A DNA stretch of 64,000 nt from Eutypella sp. D-1. Its lineage: Eukaryota > Ascomycota > Sordariomycetes > Xylariales > Diatrypaceae. A model generated the notes under the pieces. That model ran no database searches. It worked only from the letters and a program-made list of their open reading frames with translations, and was not told the DNA's origin. Positions 1-10,581 of the stretch are shown piece after piece. The position numbers were made by a program, and so were the translations under genes. Within the stretch, counting starts at the first letter, position 1; every line of letters begins with the position of its first letter. Location of the stretch: the NCBI GenBank assembly GCA_023313575.1, contig JAJTTP010000020.1:558001-622000 (forward strand), written 5' to 3'.

Positions 1-335
1 GTAATTCCGAGTTGTCGCACAATACAACCATTGTCCTCAGGTCTCGGCTTGGCTTCAACGACACCCCTCAGCAACCGCGCATTATGGAAGAACGATGTAC
101 CATACCGGAACATTAACACCACCACCGAAAGATCAGGATCGGACATATCGAGCGAAACCCCCAGGGCCTGGCTCACCACACCGAGGCACGACGCATACGC
201 CCTCGGAGATCCCGGGACACCTGACTTCTTAGCAAGAGAGACCGGGAAGTTGTTCAGTCTAGTGCTGTAACCCGATGACGACATCCAGACTTCTGTTTCT
301 CCGGAAGACTTGGGAATGAACTCGTTGGTTGCCAT
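1..335 (-). CDS. Partial hypothetical protein, N-terminal 111 residues
   Basis: An open minus-strand frame starts at the ATG at 335-333 (MATNEFIPKSSGETEVW) and runs without a stop off the left edge of the window, so only the N-terminus is seen. The 111 visible residues are of ordinary globular composition, with a Ser/Gly-rich start, a hydrophobic stretch (LSVVVLMFRYG) and a basic patch (NARLLRGVVEAKPRP). There is no signal peptide, membrane span or recognisable catalytic motif. I do not recognise the family. The neighbour is the amidase at 680-2600 on the same strand, whose stop lies 345 bp upstream of this ATG. The frame could hold an intron beyond the edge. It is judged real because a 111-codon frame without stops starts at an ATG and has no competing frame. 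Confidence 0.5.
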   Translation of the reverse strand, partial: MATNEFIPKSSGETEVWMSSSGYSTRLNNFPVSLAKKSGVPGSPRAYASCLGVVSQALGVSLDMSDPDLSVVVLMFRYGTSFFHNARLLRGVVEAKPRPEDNGCIVRQLGI

Positions 336-679
336 TAAAATGTGAAGTTGGGGGAAGTCAACGTTTGGTTTCAAGATCGGTACACTCGAGTTCCTAGGCA
401 TAGGAAATTTGTACACCTTGAGTTATCATGCTGCCCATGGGAGGCTTAAGGCTCTGTATCACTGCCGCCGTCCCTAACCTCCCTAGCAATTTTTTCAAAC
501 ATTAAATGCTCCCTTCGATTCCGGCGTGGCTTGAGGGTGTGGATAGTCAACTCAGGTTGTGGCATTGTATGATACGTGCCCAGCCATTGGTTAAAAGCTA
601 TATGTAATCATTTCAATACGGTTCTCTAAAGTCTAAACCTCGTATTCTCTATAAATTCGACATATTCCTCACTGAGCTT
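336..679. other. Intergenic, nothing seen
   Basis: This 344 bp stretch lies between the amidase stop and the start of the left-edge gene. It must hold the amidase 3' end and the promoter of the edge gene. No TATA box or repeat stands out. Confidence 0.5.
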
Positions 680-2600
680 CTAATCGTGACTTCCGCGTCT
701 CCCAGCCTCTCTAGCAATGCTCGCAATATCAACCCAGCTTTCCGCCTTGGCACGTTTCCCCAGACTCCAGCCGGCCTGCTCAGCGTCAACGCCGAATTTC
801 AACAGCGCCTCCTCTTCGCACCACTCGCCCATGCCCATTAGCCCAACGGGGACCTTGCCTGGCGTATCCAGATTCGCAACTTCGCCTTGGTTCGGCGCTC
901 CATCCGGCACGACGAAACCGGCCGGCACGCTTATGCTCGGGACCCCGCAAAAGTTAGCCATCCACACGTATTCCATACTCTTCATTGTCTGATCCCCATC
1001 GCTTATCCCGAACCGTAACTCAGCCTCGTCGCGAATAGGCCATCCGGCACAAGCCGTAGTAGGGGTTATGATGATCATTCCAGGATGCTGTGACCAAAGC
1101 CAGGCAAGATGCTGCATTAGTACGCGCCGAAGTTTTTGGGCGAGTTGGTAGTCGCTTGCGGGCGTAGTGCGGCCCAGGGCCAACAAAATCTTGTTCGCAG
1201 GGGATAGGCCTTTCGTGTCCGGTAGAAGGGTTGCACCGTCTGTGAGGAGGGTTAGGGCATGGGCTATCTGACCCTCGAACACGAAAGGGATATCTATCGG
1301 CACGGTTTGGTAGCCCTTATGCTCGACGAGCCAACCAATCATTTCTCGGCATAGTCTTTGGATGGCGGGCGTGGAGCGCAGGATCCAGGCCTCCGGAATG
1401 CCGAGCAGTTTTACTCGAGTTGGGTCATCGCATGATAGGTTGATGGACTTCTTGCTGCCTCGGGGAAAGAGTGACCTCGGATCCGGGTCCTTCATGATCG
1501 CGTATAAGGCAGCCAATGATCTCATGTCCGCCGCTATAGGGCCATTGACCGCAGCTGTATTGCTGTGGTTCTGTAACGGGAAGAAAGATACTCGTCCAAG
1601 TGTTGGCTTGAGACCAAAGACAGAACAGAAAGCCGCCGGAATCCTGATACTACCGCCCCCGTCGCTACCTAGCGTGAAGGGCACGAGGCCCGCAGCAACA
1701 GCGTACGCAGAGCCTGAGGAACTGCCCCCACAGTAGTATCTGGAGTTATAGGGATTTCGAGGCGTCCCGTACGTGATGTTATAACCTGGTGTGTCCATCC
1801 CGAATTCATGCATGGAGAGCTTGCCGAGGATAATTGCACCGGCCTCCTTTAACTTCCTAACGCACCAGGAATCCATTACTCCATCGGCCCCAGGGTGCTG
1901 TAGGCTAACGTAGTCAATGCGAGATCCCAGCGTGGTCCTGTAACCCTCTACGTCGTACTCATCCTTGACTGCCGTCGGAATACCATCTAGCGGTCCGAGT
2001 GACCGCCCTTCCTTGTATCTTTGCGTCGACGCCTTGGCAGCCTCGATAGCTAGGTCTCCTTGGACTTCAAACCACGCCATAGAATGCTTGCCGCGTGGAC
2101 TAGTGTCGCGCCGTATCAGGGGAAGAATGGCGTGGACTATATCGAGGGGCGTTAGCTCTTCTGATAAGTACCGAGAGCGTAAGTCAGCGACAGCGAATGG
2201 AGCGCCGGATTCTGAAATGCCATTTGGAACGTCGGTCTCTTGATCCTCCAGGATTTCGTCTTTTCCATCATCTTCCTCATATAGGGGAAACACAGTGGCG
2301 TCGTAACGAGGCTCCGTTAGAAGGAGGTGCTCATAGATACCTCTGATGGAGCCGAATCCTGCATTTCTCCATGCGTGTGCGCGAATGAACCCAACCCATT
2401 CCATCAGAAAGGCGGCCACTACAAGAAACCAGCCATAGATTCTCGGATTAGGGTTCTTATCAGGTTTTGATGGAATGTCAGGCCTGAAGTCATTGTGAGC
2501 TTTGATGATTTTGGGAATCAGAGGGTGTTCTTGTTACCTACGCTCGTATTGGGTCTGGGTACAGAAATAAACGTCGTCGTGGGAAAGCGATTGACGGCAT
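680..2600 (-). CDS. Amidase signature (AS) family hydrolase with N-terminal membrane anchor
   Basis: The protein should hydrolyse a carboxamide (substrate unknown) with the Ser-cisSer-Lys triad of the amidase signature family. Exons run 2600-2542 and 2483-680; the 58 bp intron has donor GTAGGT and acceptor CTTCAG. This gives 620 aa, starting MPSIAFPRRRLFLYPDP. The intron is inferred: the large exon has no in-frame ATG before Met-47, and this splice restores both a start and an intact frame. Visible motifs are the Lys in GIPTAVKDEYD, the Gly/Ser loop GGSSSGSAYAVAAG, and DGGGSIRIPAAFCSVFGLKP with the nucleophilic Ser. A hydrophobic stretch (YGWFLVVAAFLMEWVGFI) near residues 35-52, after a basic N-terminus, suggests a signal anchor, which is unusual for cytosolic acetamidases. 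The length suits fungal amidases of 550-620 aa. The family call is firm; substrate and membrane placement are inference. Confidence 0.88.
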
Positions 2601-3566
2601 GGTAGGAAAGGGTAGCTGCTACTAGTGATGCCTTGTATATGATTATATGAGGGAATAGTACCCTTGTTTTGGATTAGGGGGCCGGGCTTGATAATAGAGA
2701 GCACTGTCCCGATCAATTCAATTCATACATATGTTTTGTTCACCTCGCTCATTTATATCTGACTAAAGACAGCACTTTAAAAGGATTATGTATCGTGGTT
2801 GCGCGTGGCTTCAAGCCAGGAAAATGTTACGATGGTGGTCAATTCTGCGTGGTACTGAGCCTAGCTAGAGTTGAGTGTGTTCGAATATAAAGGAGGGGAG
2901 GCTTGTGGGTGTGTGAGGCAAAGGGAAGGTGGTAAGGAGGAGGAATGCCTCATAAAACGGGTCTTTCGTTCGATTATATAAATCGCGAGGCTTAGGATTC
3001 ATTGCCTGCTGCTGCCATATATGGGAGTCGATGTAGCTCGGTGGCTGCGAGATAAGCGCTGCACAATCTAACTGGTCGCCGAATTCCGTCACCGGGATCC
3101 GTAGGCCCCGAACCCGAATACTGCTTACGCCACAGAGCCGCACTAACTAACGTCTTGTCATCGCGTTCAAGTATATCGTAAGATACATGAAGGTTTTGAC
3201 GTAAGCCCTTTTGCTCTAAAGAAGAAAGAGCATAACACTAGATACAGAGGGCGTAGCTAACTATTTATGCGAGTCAGGAGATATTTTAGGATAGCGTGAA
3301 GTGACCCCCTCTGTGGGATCACCGCAGGTTAGATCACGTGATCCACTGACCAAATACCCCTATTCTGACCTTAGTTGGCCACATCCAAAGATGGGAGCTT
3401 CCTTTAAGGAGACAGCAGGTCTCATGGGCCATGCAGAGGGTAGGCGCAGCTCTTGGAGTTGATGTGAAATTAATGCCGTGATGGGTCTACTAAGTTAGGT
3501 GTTAGAAATACCGGTGGTATACAAGGGGAACGGGGGAAAGATGCCACTGAACGGGCTGGAAATCGA
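2601..3566. other. Intergenic, amidase promoter side
   Basis: Almost 1 kb without a supportable gene. It holds the upstream region of the amidase and possibly missing 5' sequence of the ORF that follows. No repeats of note. Confidence 0.45.
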
Positions 3567-3629
3567 GTTTGAATAAACAAATTAGACAAGGTCAACGGAG
3601 AAGCCTCGAACTTTGACGTTTCATCCTGG

Positions 3630-4118
3630 ATGCGACCAGAGTCAAAATACCCGTTCTTCATTTCCACCAAGCAACGCCTATACAGACCCACCCGTCGCCA
3701 GCACTTTGAAAGGGCCTGGTCTGAAGTGATATGGGATATAAGAGACGAAGAAGTCGAACTGCGCTTTAATAAGAGCGGAGAATACGGGACGCTGTTGTTC
3801 AAAAACATGGGCGGTGACGTATTCGCAGTCTGCTTGGGGGTCCACAACTACAATGTCTGGTGTGGGATGACGGATGACTGTAAAGATGATGATGTCGAGA
3901 GGCTCTCATCGGCATACTGGGGTGGTGATAAGCAAAGTGTTAGGTGGTATAACTGGGATCGGTACTCGATGCAGCTTCCGGGCGGAAATATACCATCTCT
4001 CGCTATTAAGAAAGGGCAAAGGGATAAGAAACACGCATATTTAGTGGAATTATCCGGCGCAGAAAGCTTTTGGCTGGATAGGGTGGGCCCGGGAGTTTAT
4101 AAAGACTGGCCATCGTAA
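3630..4118 (+). CDS. Hypothetical protein, probably 5'-truncated
   Basis: A 162-codon open frame. Coding-like sequence already runs in frame from about 3567, after a TGA and before this ATG (VNGEASNFDVSSW), so the true N-terminus may lie on an unseen upstream exon or have been lost. The protein is rich in Trp, Tyr and charged residues (SEVIWDIRDEEVELRF, FAVCLGVHNYNVWCG, AYLVELSGAESFW) and looks like one compact beta-rich domain. There is no signal peptide or membrane span. I do not recognise it; the style recalls C-terminal domains of fungal incompatibility-type (HET/NACHT) proteins, but that is only an impression. It sits about 630 bp from a gypsy relic, a setting that suits a decaying accessory gene. 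Confidence 0.4.
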   Translation: MRPESKYPFFISTKQRLYRPTRRQHFERAWSEVIWDIRDEEVELRFNKSGEYGTLLFKNMGGDVFAVCLGVHNYNVWCGMTDDCKDDDVERLSSAYWGGDKQSVRWYNWDRYSMQLPGGNIPSLAIKKGQRDKKHAYLVELSGAESFWLDRVGPGVYKDWPS

Positions 4119-4640
4119 TTTAGGGGGGTAGTAAAGGATGTTGCTGTTTTTTCTTAGTTCTAAGGGTTCAATCGAGACCGGCTGCGATCGTCCTTATAGT
4201 GGTGGTGGTCCGGGATGTCTTAACTACTCAGCACGGAGACGCGCGTGACCCCCGGTAGTGAAGATCGAGGCTATGCCGCTAGCGATACCCGATCGGGACG
4301 CCATGTTGTGCCGTTCGCGGAAGGCGACGGCGACGGCGACGGCGACGGTCACCCGGTAAAAACCGGGCACAATACCGGCGGGTTTCTACCAAGACCGCAC
4401 CCTCTTGGATGCGCATCGCCCTCCCTAAGGTAATGCATCAGACACCCCATTCTTATCCTATATGTAGGCGTACAGCAATGCCTTGAACAGGCAAAGCCCC
4501 CAATGAATACGGTTCACCCTCAGCAGCGGGAAGGATTCGAGTCTCTAGATGTCGAATCACTCGACCCCCCTCCTAGAGCACGATGGATCTACAAAATACA
4601 CGTGTTTGCACCTGCAAGCTCCGTATACCTACCTTCGTTC
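4119..4640. other. Intergenic with GGCGAC repeat
   Basis: There is no gene here apart from a short imperfect GGCGAC tract. The region leads into a transposon relic. Confidence 0.4.
4323..4347. repeat. GGCGAC hexamer microsatellite
   Basis: About four tandem copies of GGCGAC, next to short CCGG-containing inverted words. It is a simple repeat with no assigned role. Confidence 0.7.
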
Positions 4641-4752
4641 CCGGGCGTTGAGCAAGTTCAGCATTAGGATGAGGTAATTGAGGGAGTCGGTCGAGGTGAA
4701 GGGTGAAGGTTGAGGAGGATAGAGAGGTGATGGAACAACCCAGCCTAACCTG

Positions 4753-4866
4753 GAAAGTAAAGGCTACGATGCAAAGGACGATGAATGGTACCCCCGAGAG
4801 GCCCTCATGGAGAATGCTTCTCGCTTGGTCGAAGATTACGCCAAGCAATTCAGACTGTCTCGTGAG
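4753..4866 (+). mobile_element. Chromodomain fragment of a Ty3/gypsy polyprotein (relic)
   Basis: The plus-strand frame at 4753 reads ESKGYDAKDDEWYPREAL followed by MENASRLVEDYAKQF. This matches the core of the C-terminal chromodomain of fungal chromoviruses (W-K-G-Y-x-x-x-D-x-E-W-Y-P-x-x-x-L-x-N-A-x-x-L-V). The Trp expected before the first Lys is replaced here by Glu-Ser, and the upstream frame is broken by stops near 4720, so it is a dead fragment. It lies on the opposite strand to the integrase fragment at 4888-5337 and about 20 bp from its end. Confidence 0.65.
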
Positions 4867-4887
4867 GGATTGCTTCTCCGCAGACCT

Positions 4888-5337
4888 TCACCTCCTACGA
4901 CTACGTCTATTCCAGGCCCAGTCCCGGACGCAGATTGGAAGCACGAAAATTCGACCCGGGACGGGTCGTCTCCTTGACCATGGGTCCTCTCCCCGGGGCC
5001 CAGGATAAAGATGAGCGACGGAAACGACTCTGTGGACCCCCCGTTGTCGGGGAAAGTTGAGTTCATACGCCAGGTCTCCGACCCTCCTGATGATGGTGAA
5101 GGGTCCTGCTCTCTGCTCCGACTACTTGCGTGGCGCGTTCTCTGGGAGATGGTGTCCGTGGTGCAGCTTGAGGTACATCTCCTGGCCGACGTTGAACTGT
5201 ATCGGGTTTCTCTTTGCATCGTATCGGATCTTGGCATCCGCGGCTGCGAAGTCGATCGCAGCCTTGGCCTCCGTCTGGTACAAGGATCTCATTGTCTCGA
5301 AATCCCACGTGACATCACATCTCGGATAGCCGAGCAA
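4888..5337 (-). mobile_element. Integrase C-terminal fragment of a Ty3/gypsy retrotransposon (relic)
   Basis: The minus strand from 5337 reads a typical gypsy integrase tail: AKIRYDAKRNPIQFNVGQE and YLKLHHGHHLPENAPRK, then a TAG at 5124-5122. In the same frame follow SEQRAGPFTIIRRVGDLAYE, then LNFPRQRGVHRVVSVAHLYP, and a TGA at 4890-4888. QRAGPF...RRVG..AYEL and H.VVSVAHL are the conserved GPY/F-type module after the integrase core. The internal stop and the missing reverse transcriptase, RNase H and integrase core show that it is a fragment. No LTR was recognised on either side. Confidence 0.8.
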
Positions 5338-8300
5338 GCCGAGACACGCATCCGTCGTCTCTACCGCGTCGCTTTTTCTACAAAGACCGACTTTTTCCTA
5401 CATGTCCCGTCTCGGCAGTGTCAGTCGCGGACGGAGTCCCGACAGCCAGAGACGCAGACTTGTCCATCCGCCGAAGACGCCTTCATGTCTTGGAGACGTG
5501 CCCAATGCTTCCCGTCGCGGTATTTGTAGTCTTTATTGTGATCGTTAAGGAAGTGGCGCCGGATCCAGTGATTCTGGTCGAGGGGAATATCGATATAGGT
5601 GCCTAAGTCGTGCTCAGCCGGGCGGGTGGCAGGCAGTTTATAATCGAGGTCGATTGGTCGGCCCGACTTTTCCTTATGATTGTCACCGTCGTAAGTATGC
5701 ATGTACCTAACTAATTGCCAGTGACACAAACACGACATACACACACAACCTGCGAACTTCGAAGGAAGAGAGACCACCAGACCGGCAAACCGGTAGAGTA
5801 AGTAGACTGCGGAACTACTAGAGGCGGGATCTACGGTGAGCGCGGCCAATCATAAACAGGGATGATAACTATGGGTTTCTCCATGGCATGAGGGTAACGC
5901 TGAGACAGGCATACATATCCGCAAGGCGGTGTACGTATTTACGGTTGGTTAAGGTATGCACCTGGGCGGGTAGGTAGGTACATGGCCAGTTTTGCCGGTA
6001 CCTGTGATTGCGGCTCAAGTAAATGTGGCAGCCCTGGAGATGCAGATGCAAGATGGCTCAGAATGGCAGATTCGAGGTTCTCCATACTTCGACCTTTTTT
6101 TTTTCTTTCTTTCTTTCGCATATACGGAAATCTTCACACAGCCATGGAGAATCAGGTAAAATTTCTTTAGCAGGTATACCTAATTATCTATCATCATCTC
6201 TTATATCCGATTTCGTACAAAAGCTGGGCTGTCGTTCTCTGCTTTATTCTGGCAGCTAACTGCTTCATGTATCTTAATCGGAATATCGGTCATCAGAGAA
6301 TATAAGCTCCATTGCCCATACAGCTCGTAGTGGGGTCTTTGCACGCTAAAGAAAGGTCAATCCCGGGGACCTGGATCCGCAAGACTGGCCACTACATTCG
6401 GTTCTTTTTATTTGTTCTTGTATCCTTCCACCATTGTGTCCAACTTTATGGATGAAAAAAAAGAGACTGGAAAAGTGATGAAAGCCTACCTGGATTGCTT
6501 CTATTATAGTTACATGGAAATTACGTCATAAGGTAACGAGGTTGATAGCCCATCTCCCAATACGATTATCAGACGATTCTCTTTTTTACGTCTGGGTGGA
6601 TGCATACATACACACATATATATACATATATACCCCATACATACAGATGGGAACTTCTACAGATGTATGTAGGTACATATGTACTCCCAAGAGGTTGCCC
6701 CAGAACTCCCTCCCCAGAACCCCAGATGCAGGACTAAGACGAAACCCAGAACGAACCGCTCGAAAGTGGGGTTCGTCCTGCTTTAAGCACTTACTCGATG
6801 TGGATAAGTCGGCACATCATATCCACCTTATCCAGGTACAAAATATCCGGAAATATCCACACGTCCACATAAATCCGCAACTGGAGGTCAAACCTGCTGC
6901 ACATGTGGTCTACCATATGTAGGTACCTAGGTACTAGTTGGGTATCGAGCTGGCAGGCGGGTGCGAATATTTATGGCCCAACTTCATTCGTGGTCAAATA
7001 CATAGCTGGGCCATAAATTTTCGCGGGGGCCTGGCTGGTAGGAGGTATGGACACTTGAAATTTACGTACCTTACCTCTTATGTACCTTATGTACCTATTC
7101 GATATTCGATATTCTACTACACCGACTGATTGCCTCTTCGCCAATAACATCACCAGGGCCCTTCCCCATACAAAGAAAGCGAAAGTTTGTACATCCCATT
7201 CGGGATAGAGATAGCCTCGTCGAAATTCGACGACCATAACCACCACCACAAGCAAGTGGGCGTAAAGTGTCTTCCTATAATAAATAAATAAATAAAAACA
7301 ACGCCCAACGTCCAGCGCTCGCTCCGGGCTTATCCGGTCTACTACATATCTACCCTACCCTACCTACCTGGGGGTACTTACATACATAGTATAATTTATT
7401 TTTTCTTATAACCGTCGAGTCGGTCCGGTTCAACCTTGGAAACTTCTCAGATTCAAGGGGGAGGGAAAGCGGACGAAGTCGAAGAGGAACGGGAACCGGG
7501 ACAAGAACGAGAACAAGAACAAGAACAAGAACAACCCAAGAAAAAGAGAAGAAAAGAAGAAGAAAAAGAAGGAATTCATGGCTGGGCCTGTCTAATATCA
7601 TCGTCATACTTGGCCGGCCAGCCTTATTAACTTCTTTCTTCTTTTTCTCTTTTGTTCCCCTTTCTGTCTCGTTATTTACTAGTCTTATTATTATCACTAT
7701 TATTACTATTGCTCTTCTCCTTCTTATTTCCTCTTTGAAATTACTCACTTAGGCCGTACCTGTATCACCGCATCACAGCATCGCCGTATCACCATTCTTC
7801 CCGAAAGGTGTCGTCGACTCGACTCTCTCACCGAAATCCCTAGTCCCTTCTTCTTCTTCTTGTTCCAACCCCCAAATCCCCAGGTTGCTCTTTCTATTTT
7901 TACCATTCTCACAACTTGTACCTTCCTCCCCATCTTCCTCCCATCTTACCTTCTTCTTCCTGCGCTCGGTCTAGTCGCCAATCAGTCGTCAGTCGTCAAG
8001 TCAGTTAGTCAGCCCGTTTCCTTCTCAATCCCTACCTCCCACGTCTCTTTTATTCCTTCCTTCCCCTTCTTATCGTTTATCGTGTATCATTTATCAATCG
8101 TAGCAATTGCGCCGGGATCCTTGTCGAGATTTCGAGATTTGAAACAACCACTCTCCCCCCCCCCCTCCTCCCCCCTTCCGTTATTCCCATTTACTTGGTG
8201 AAGCGCATCATAACTGTTCTGTCCCGAAATCCAAGTAATATCAAGTATTATTGTATTATTATATTATTGCATTATTGCTTAAAGTTCTTTATTCTGACCA

Positions 8301-8538
8301 TCCCTACTCATCAAAATAGCTCATCCATCCCATCTCATCTCGTCTCGTCTCGTCTCATATCGCCAACTTACTTTACCACCCCACCCATCCATGAACCGTC
8401 GTTCTCCTCGTCGTTCTCCTCTACCTCTACGATAATACCGCTCTCGCAACCCTGACCCTGACCCTGATCCTTGTCGACTCATCGAAAATTGCCGTCGCAA
8501 ACCAAGTCACAAGTCATCGCCGACCACCCACTCGAGAC
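5338..8538. other. Long intergenic region with TACCTA-type repeats and pyrimidine-rich tract
   Basis: About 3.2 kb without a supportable gene. From 5421 to 5640 the minus strand has an open stretch (DLGTYIDIPLDQNHWIRR and on) that may belong to the adjacent gypsy relic. From 5930 to 7400 there are repeated TACCTA/TAGGTA words, for example around 5965, 6915, 7060-7100 and 7360. From about 7630 to 8500 the plus strand is strongly C/T-rich, as in the long 5' leaders of fungal housekeeping genes, and probably belongs to the gene starting at 8784. Confidence 0.45.
7510..7534. repeat. AACAAG/GAACAA tandem repeat
   Basis: A short tandem run of GAACAA hexamers within a purine-rich stretch (7440-7570). 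Confidence 0.6.
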
Positions 8539-8829
8539 ATGAATTCACGCGCGCCCGTCGATTTCGAGATTGACCGTACGGTGTCGCTTTCGCCTCAAAA
8601 GCATCGCCGCTACGACTACGACTACGACGACGAAAAACAACATCATCACCACTACCACGATCACGGCCACGATCGCGACCACGACCACGACCACGACCAC
8701 GTCAACATTAACCATAATATATATTGGTCTCTTCATCCACCCACGTTGCTATTGAAACACTACAACAATCGCACGGTCGAGCCATGCCTTCGACCGCCGA
8801 GACCAACGCCGTCCCGGACACGCAGTTAG
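8539..8829 (+). promoter_or_regulatory. Upstream ORF overlapping the start of the coiled-coil gene
   Basis: A 96-codon ORF starts at the ATG at 8539 and ends at 8829, 46 bp past the ATG at 8784 of the next gene and in another frame. It contains a His/Asp repeat (HDHGHDRDHDHDHDH) encoded by a GACCAC microsatellite. If the leader is unspliced, ribosomes starting here would bypass the main start, so it could repress translation. An intron in the leader could remove it. I see no sign that its peptide is conserved. Confidence 0.35.
8674..8700. repeat. GACCAC microsatellite
   Basis: About four and a half copies of GACCAC, which encode alternating Asp-His in the upstream ORF. Confidence 0.7.
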
Positions 8830-9323
8830 GTCTGACCGAAGAGGAAATCACCCTCCTCCGCTATCACCAGGCGCAGGCGCAGGCGAACTCGAACTCCTCG
8901 CGCGCCGCCAGCCGCGCCTCCTCCCAGGGCCGTCTACTGCTTGACAGCTCGAGCCTCGCCGCGCTGGGCCGCCACCTCGACCGGCTGATGCAGCAGATCC
9001 AGCAGCGTATCGAGTACCTGAGCGAGCAGAGCTCCATCGTCACCATGCAGCAGTACGACCACGCGGGGAACCTGATCGCCGACGCCGATGCCGAGATCGC
9101 CCGCTTTCAGAACATCATGGCCCAGATCGACGAGCTCGAAGTCGACTTCGACCGCATCCGCCACATCAAGGAGATCGTCCGCGACTACCGGCGCCGCGTC
9201 GAGGGCCTCGAGCGCGAGCTCGAGAACTCCCAGCCCGCCTCCCGCCACGACGGGGGCCATCGCCGCCATGGCCACCACTCCCGCCACGAAGGCGGCTCCT
9301 CGGGTAGGCGACATCGGCACTAA
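8784..9323 (+). CDS. Coiled-coil protein, possible BLOC-1 subunit Cnl1
   Basis: Single-exon 179 aa protein. I chose the ATG at 8784 (MPSTAETNAVPDTQLGLTEE) because conserved-looking sequence begins there; the in-frame extension back to 8724 is low quality. The N-terminus has LTEEEITLLRYHQAQ and a Ser/Ala-rich linker (AASRASSQGRLLL). A long amphipathic coiled coil follows from about residue 50 to 150 (LGRHLDRLMQQIQQRIEYL, DAEIARFQNIMAQIDELE, HIKEIVRDYRRRVEGLEREL), then a His/Gly/Arg-rich tail. The layout, size and AASRASSQG-LLLD segment fit my recollection of fungal proteins annotated as BLOC-1 subunit Cnl1, an endosomal tethering complex part. The coding nature is firm; the name is tentative and another small coiled-coil complex subunit is possible. 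Confidence 0.7.
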   Translation: MPSTAETNAVPDTQLGLTEEEITLLRYHQAQAQANSNSSRAASRASSQGRLLLDSSSLAALGRHLDRLMQQIQQRIEYLSEQSSIVTMQQYDHAGNLIADADAEIARFQNIMAQIDELEVDFDRIRHIKEIVRDYRRRVEGLERELENSQPASRHDGGHRRHGHHSRHEGGSSGRRHRH

Positions 9324-10091
9324 GAAAAGTGCGCGGAGGGAGGACGGGCAGGACGAATGGGGTTCGGAAGTTGCTGCTGCGCATTACAGACGGCAATCCC
9401 CGCAACACGATATATACTGGGCCATTTCGAGCTGGCCTTTCGCACGACGACCGAGAAGCTCACCGTCTAGGTGAGCGCGGAACTGGGATAAACGAACTGG
9501 ACATGGCGCATAGAGGCGCAAATCTCACGACGGCAAATTGGACGGAACCCCCTTAGGTTATTATCATAACGGAACGGGGGGGGCCACAACACGACATCAG
9601 ACGGGAGAGATGGGAGATACGGGTCCCTCCGCCTCCACGACAGCCAGCAGTTGATTCTTCTATTAAAATCTATTAAGCAACGAAACGGGGGATGAGACGC
9701 TCACGCGGCGCCTAGTTCCCCCCTTCTTTTCTTCTCCAATTTTTCTTTTTTCATATAATACCATTTCTATAAGTACAACATCACAAAGACGGAAGGAAAA
9801 GCCTCGCGGCTGATTTGGGGGGGGGGGGTTCATAAAACAACAAAATTAAGAAGAAAAAGAGAGGGCTGATCTTTTTCATTGCCTCGCGGCAAACATTGGG
9901 TGGTTTGGTTGGTTGGTTGGTCGGAGAGAGCGGCTTTTTTTTTCTCTCTTTTCTTCTCTTTTAATCTTTTGGATGCGGTTTCGAAGGCGTTCCTGGATTC
10001 CGAGGGACGAGACGAAGGGGAGGGGCAACCATAGTCTCCCTGCGCCGGCCTTGTGTGGACAGGCGGGCGGGCGGTCGGAAGGGGGAAGGAA

Positions 10092-10123
10092 AGGGGAGGG
10101 GAGGGGAGGGGAGGGGAGGGGAG
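10092..10123. repeat. GGGGA pentamer array
   Basis: About six tandem GGGGA units. The G-rich strand could in principle fold into a G-quadruplex. Confidence 0.75.
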
Positions 10124-10553
10124 GACCCCGTATCATTTATATGCGGGCTCTACCTTACACTGCACTTGATCACATACGTTACGAGAAGCAGGAAAGGAAG
10201 AAAGAAAGAGAGAAAGTCGGGGGGTTGCTGTTGCTTTTATACATCTATATATCCCCCTATATCACTATGTAGCTTGTCCATCACCTTTATCTTGCGTTAC
10301 ATAGTTTGTCTTGTCCTGTCAGAGGAGAGAGCAAAGCAAATATACCCCGATACCCTCAATGGCGAATATACGTTATATATATCATCCTCCCCTTTTGCTC
10401 TCTATTCCCCTCGTCTACCTGCCTACGCCGTGTACATGTGCTACGTAGGTAGGCTGCTTAGTCTAGGCTTTCTCGACGTATCTTGGGTAACTGAGATTGA
10501 GATTGGTATTGGTGTTTCACGGCCGTTCGGACGGGAGGAGCGGATCGAGAGAG

Positions 10554-10581
10554 TGAGGGAGTGAGTGAGTGAGTGAGTGAG
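10554..10581. repeat. GTGA tetramer array
   Basis: About seven tandem GTGA units. Confidence 0.75.

Noticed and set aside
7350..7748. Minus-strand frame with LVLVLVLVLV stretch
   Set aside because: It is a translation of the GAACAA microsatellite and purine tract, not a membrane protein.
8545..8736. Minus-strand Val-rich frame
   Set aside because: Translation of the GACCAC repeat; low complexity only.
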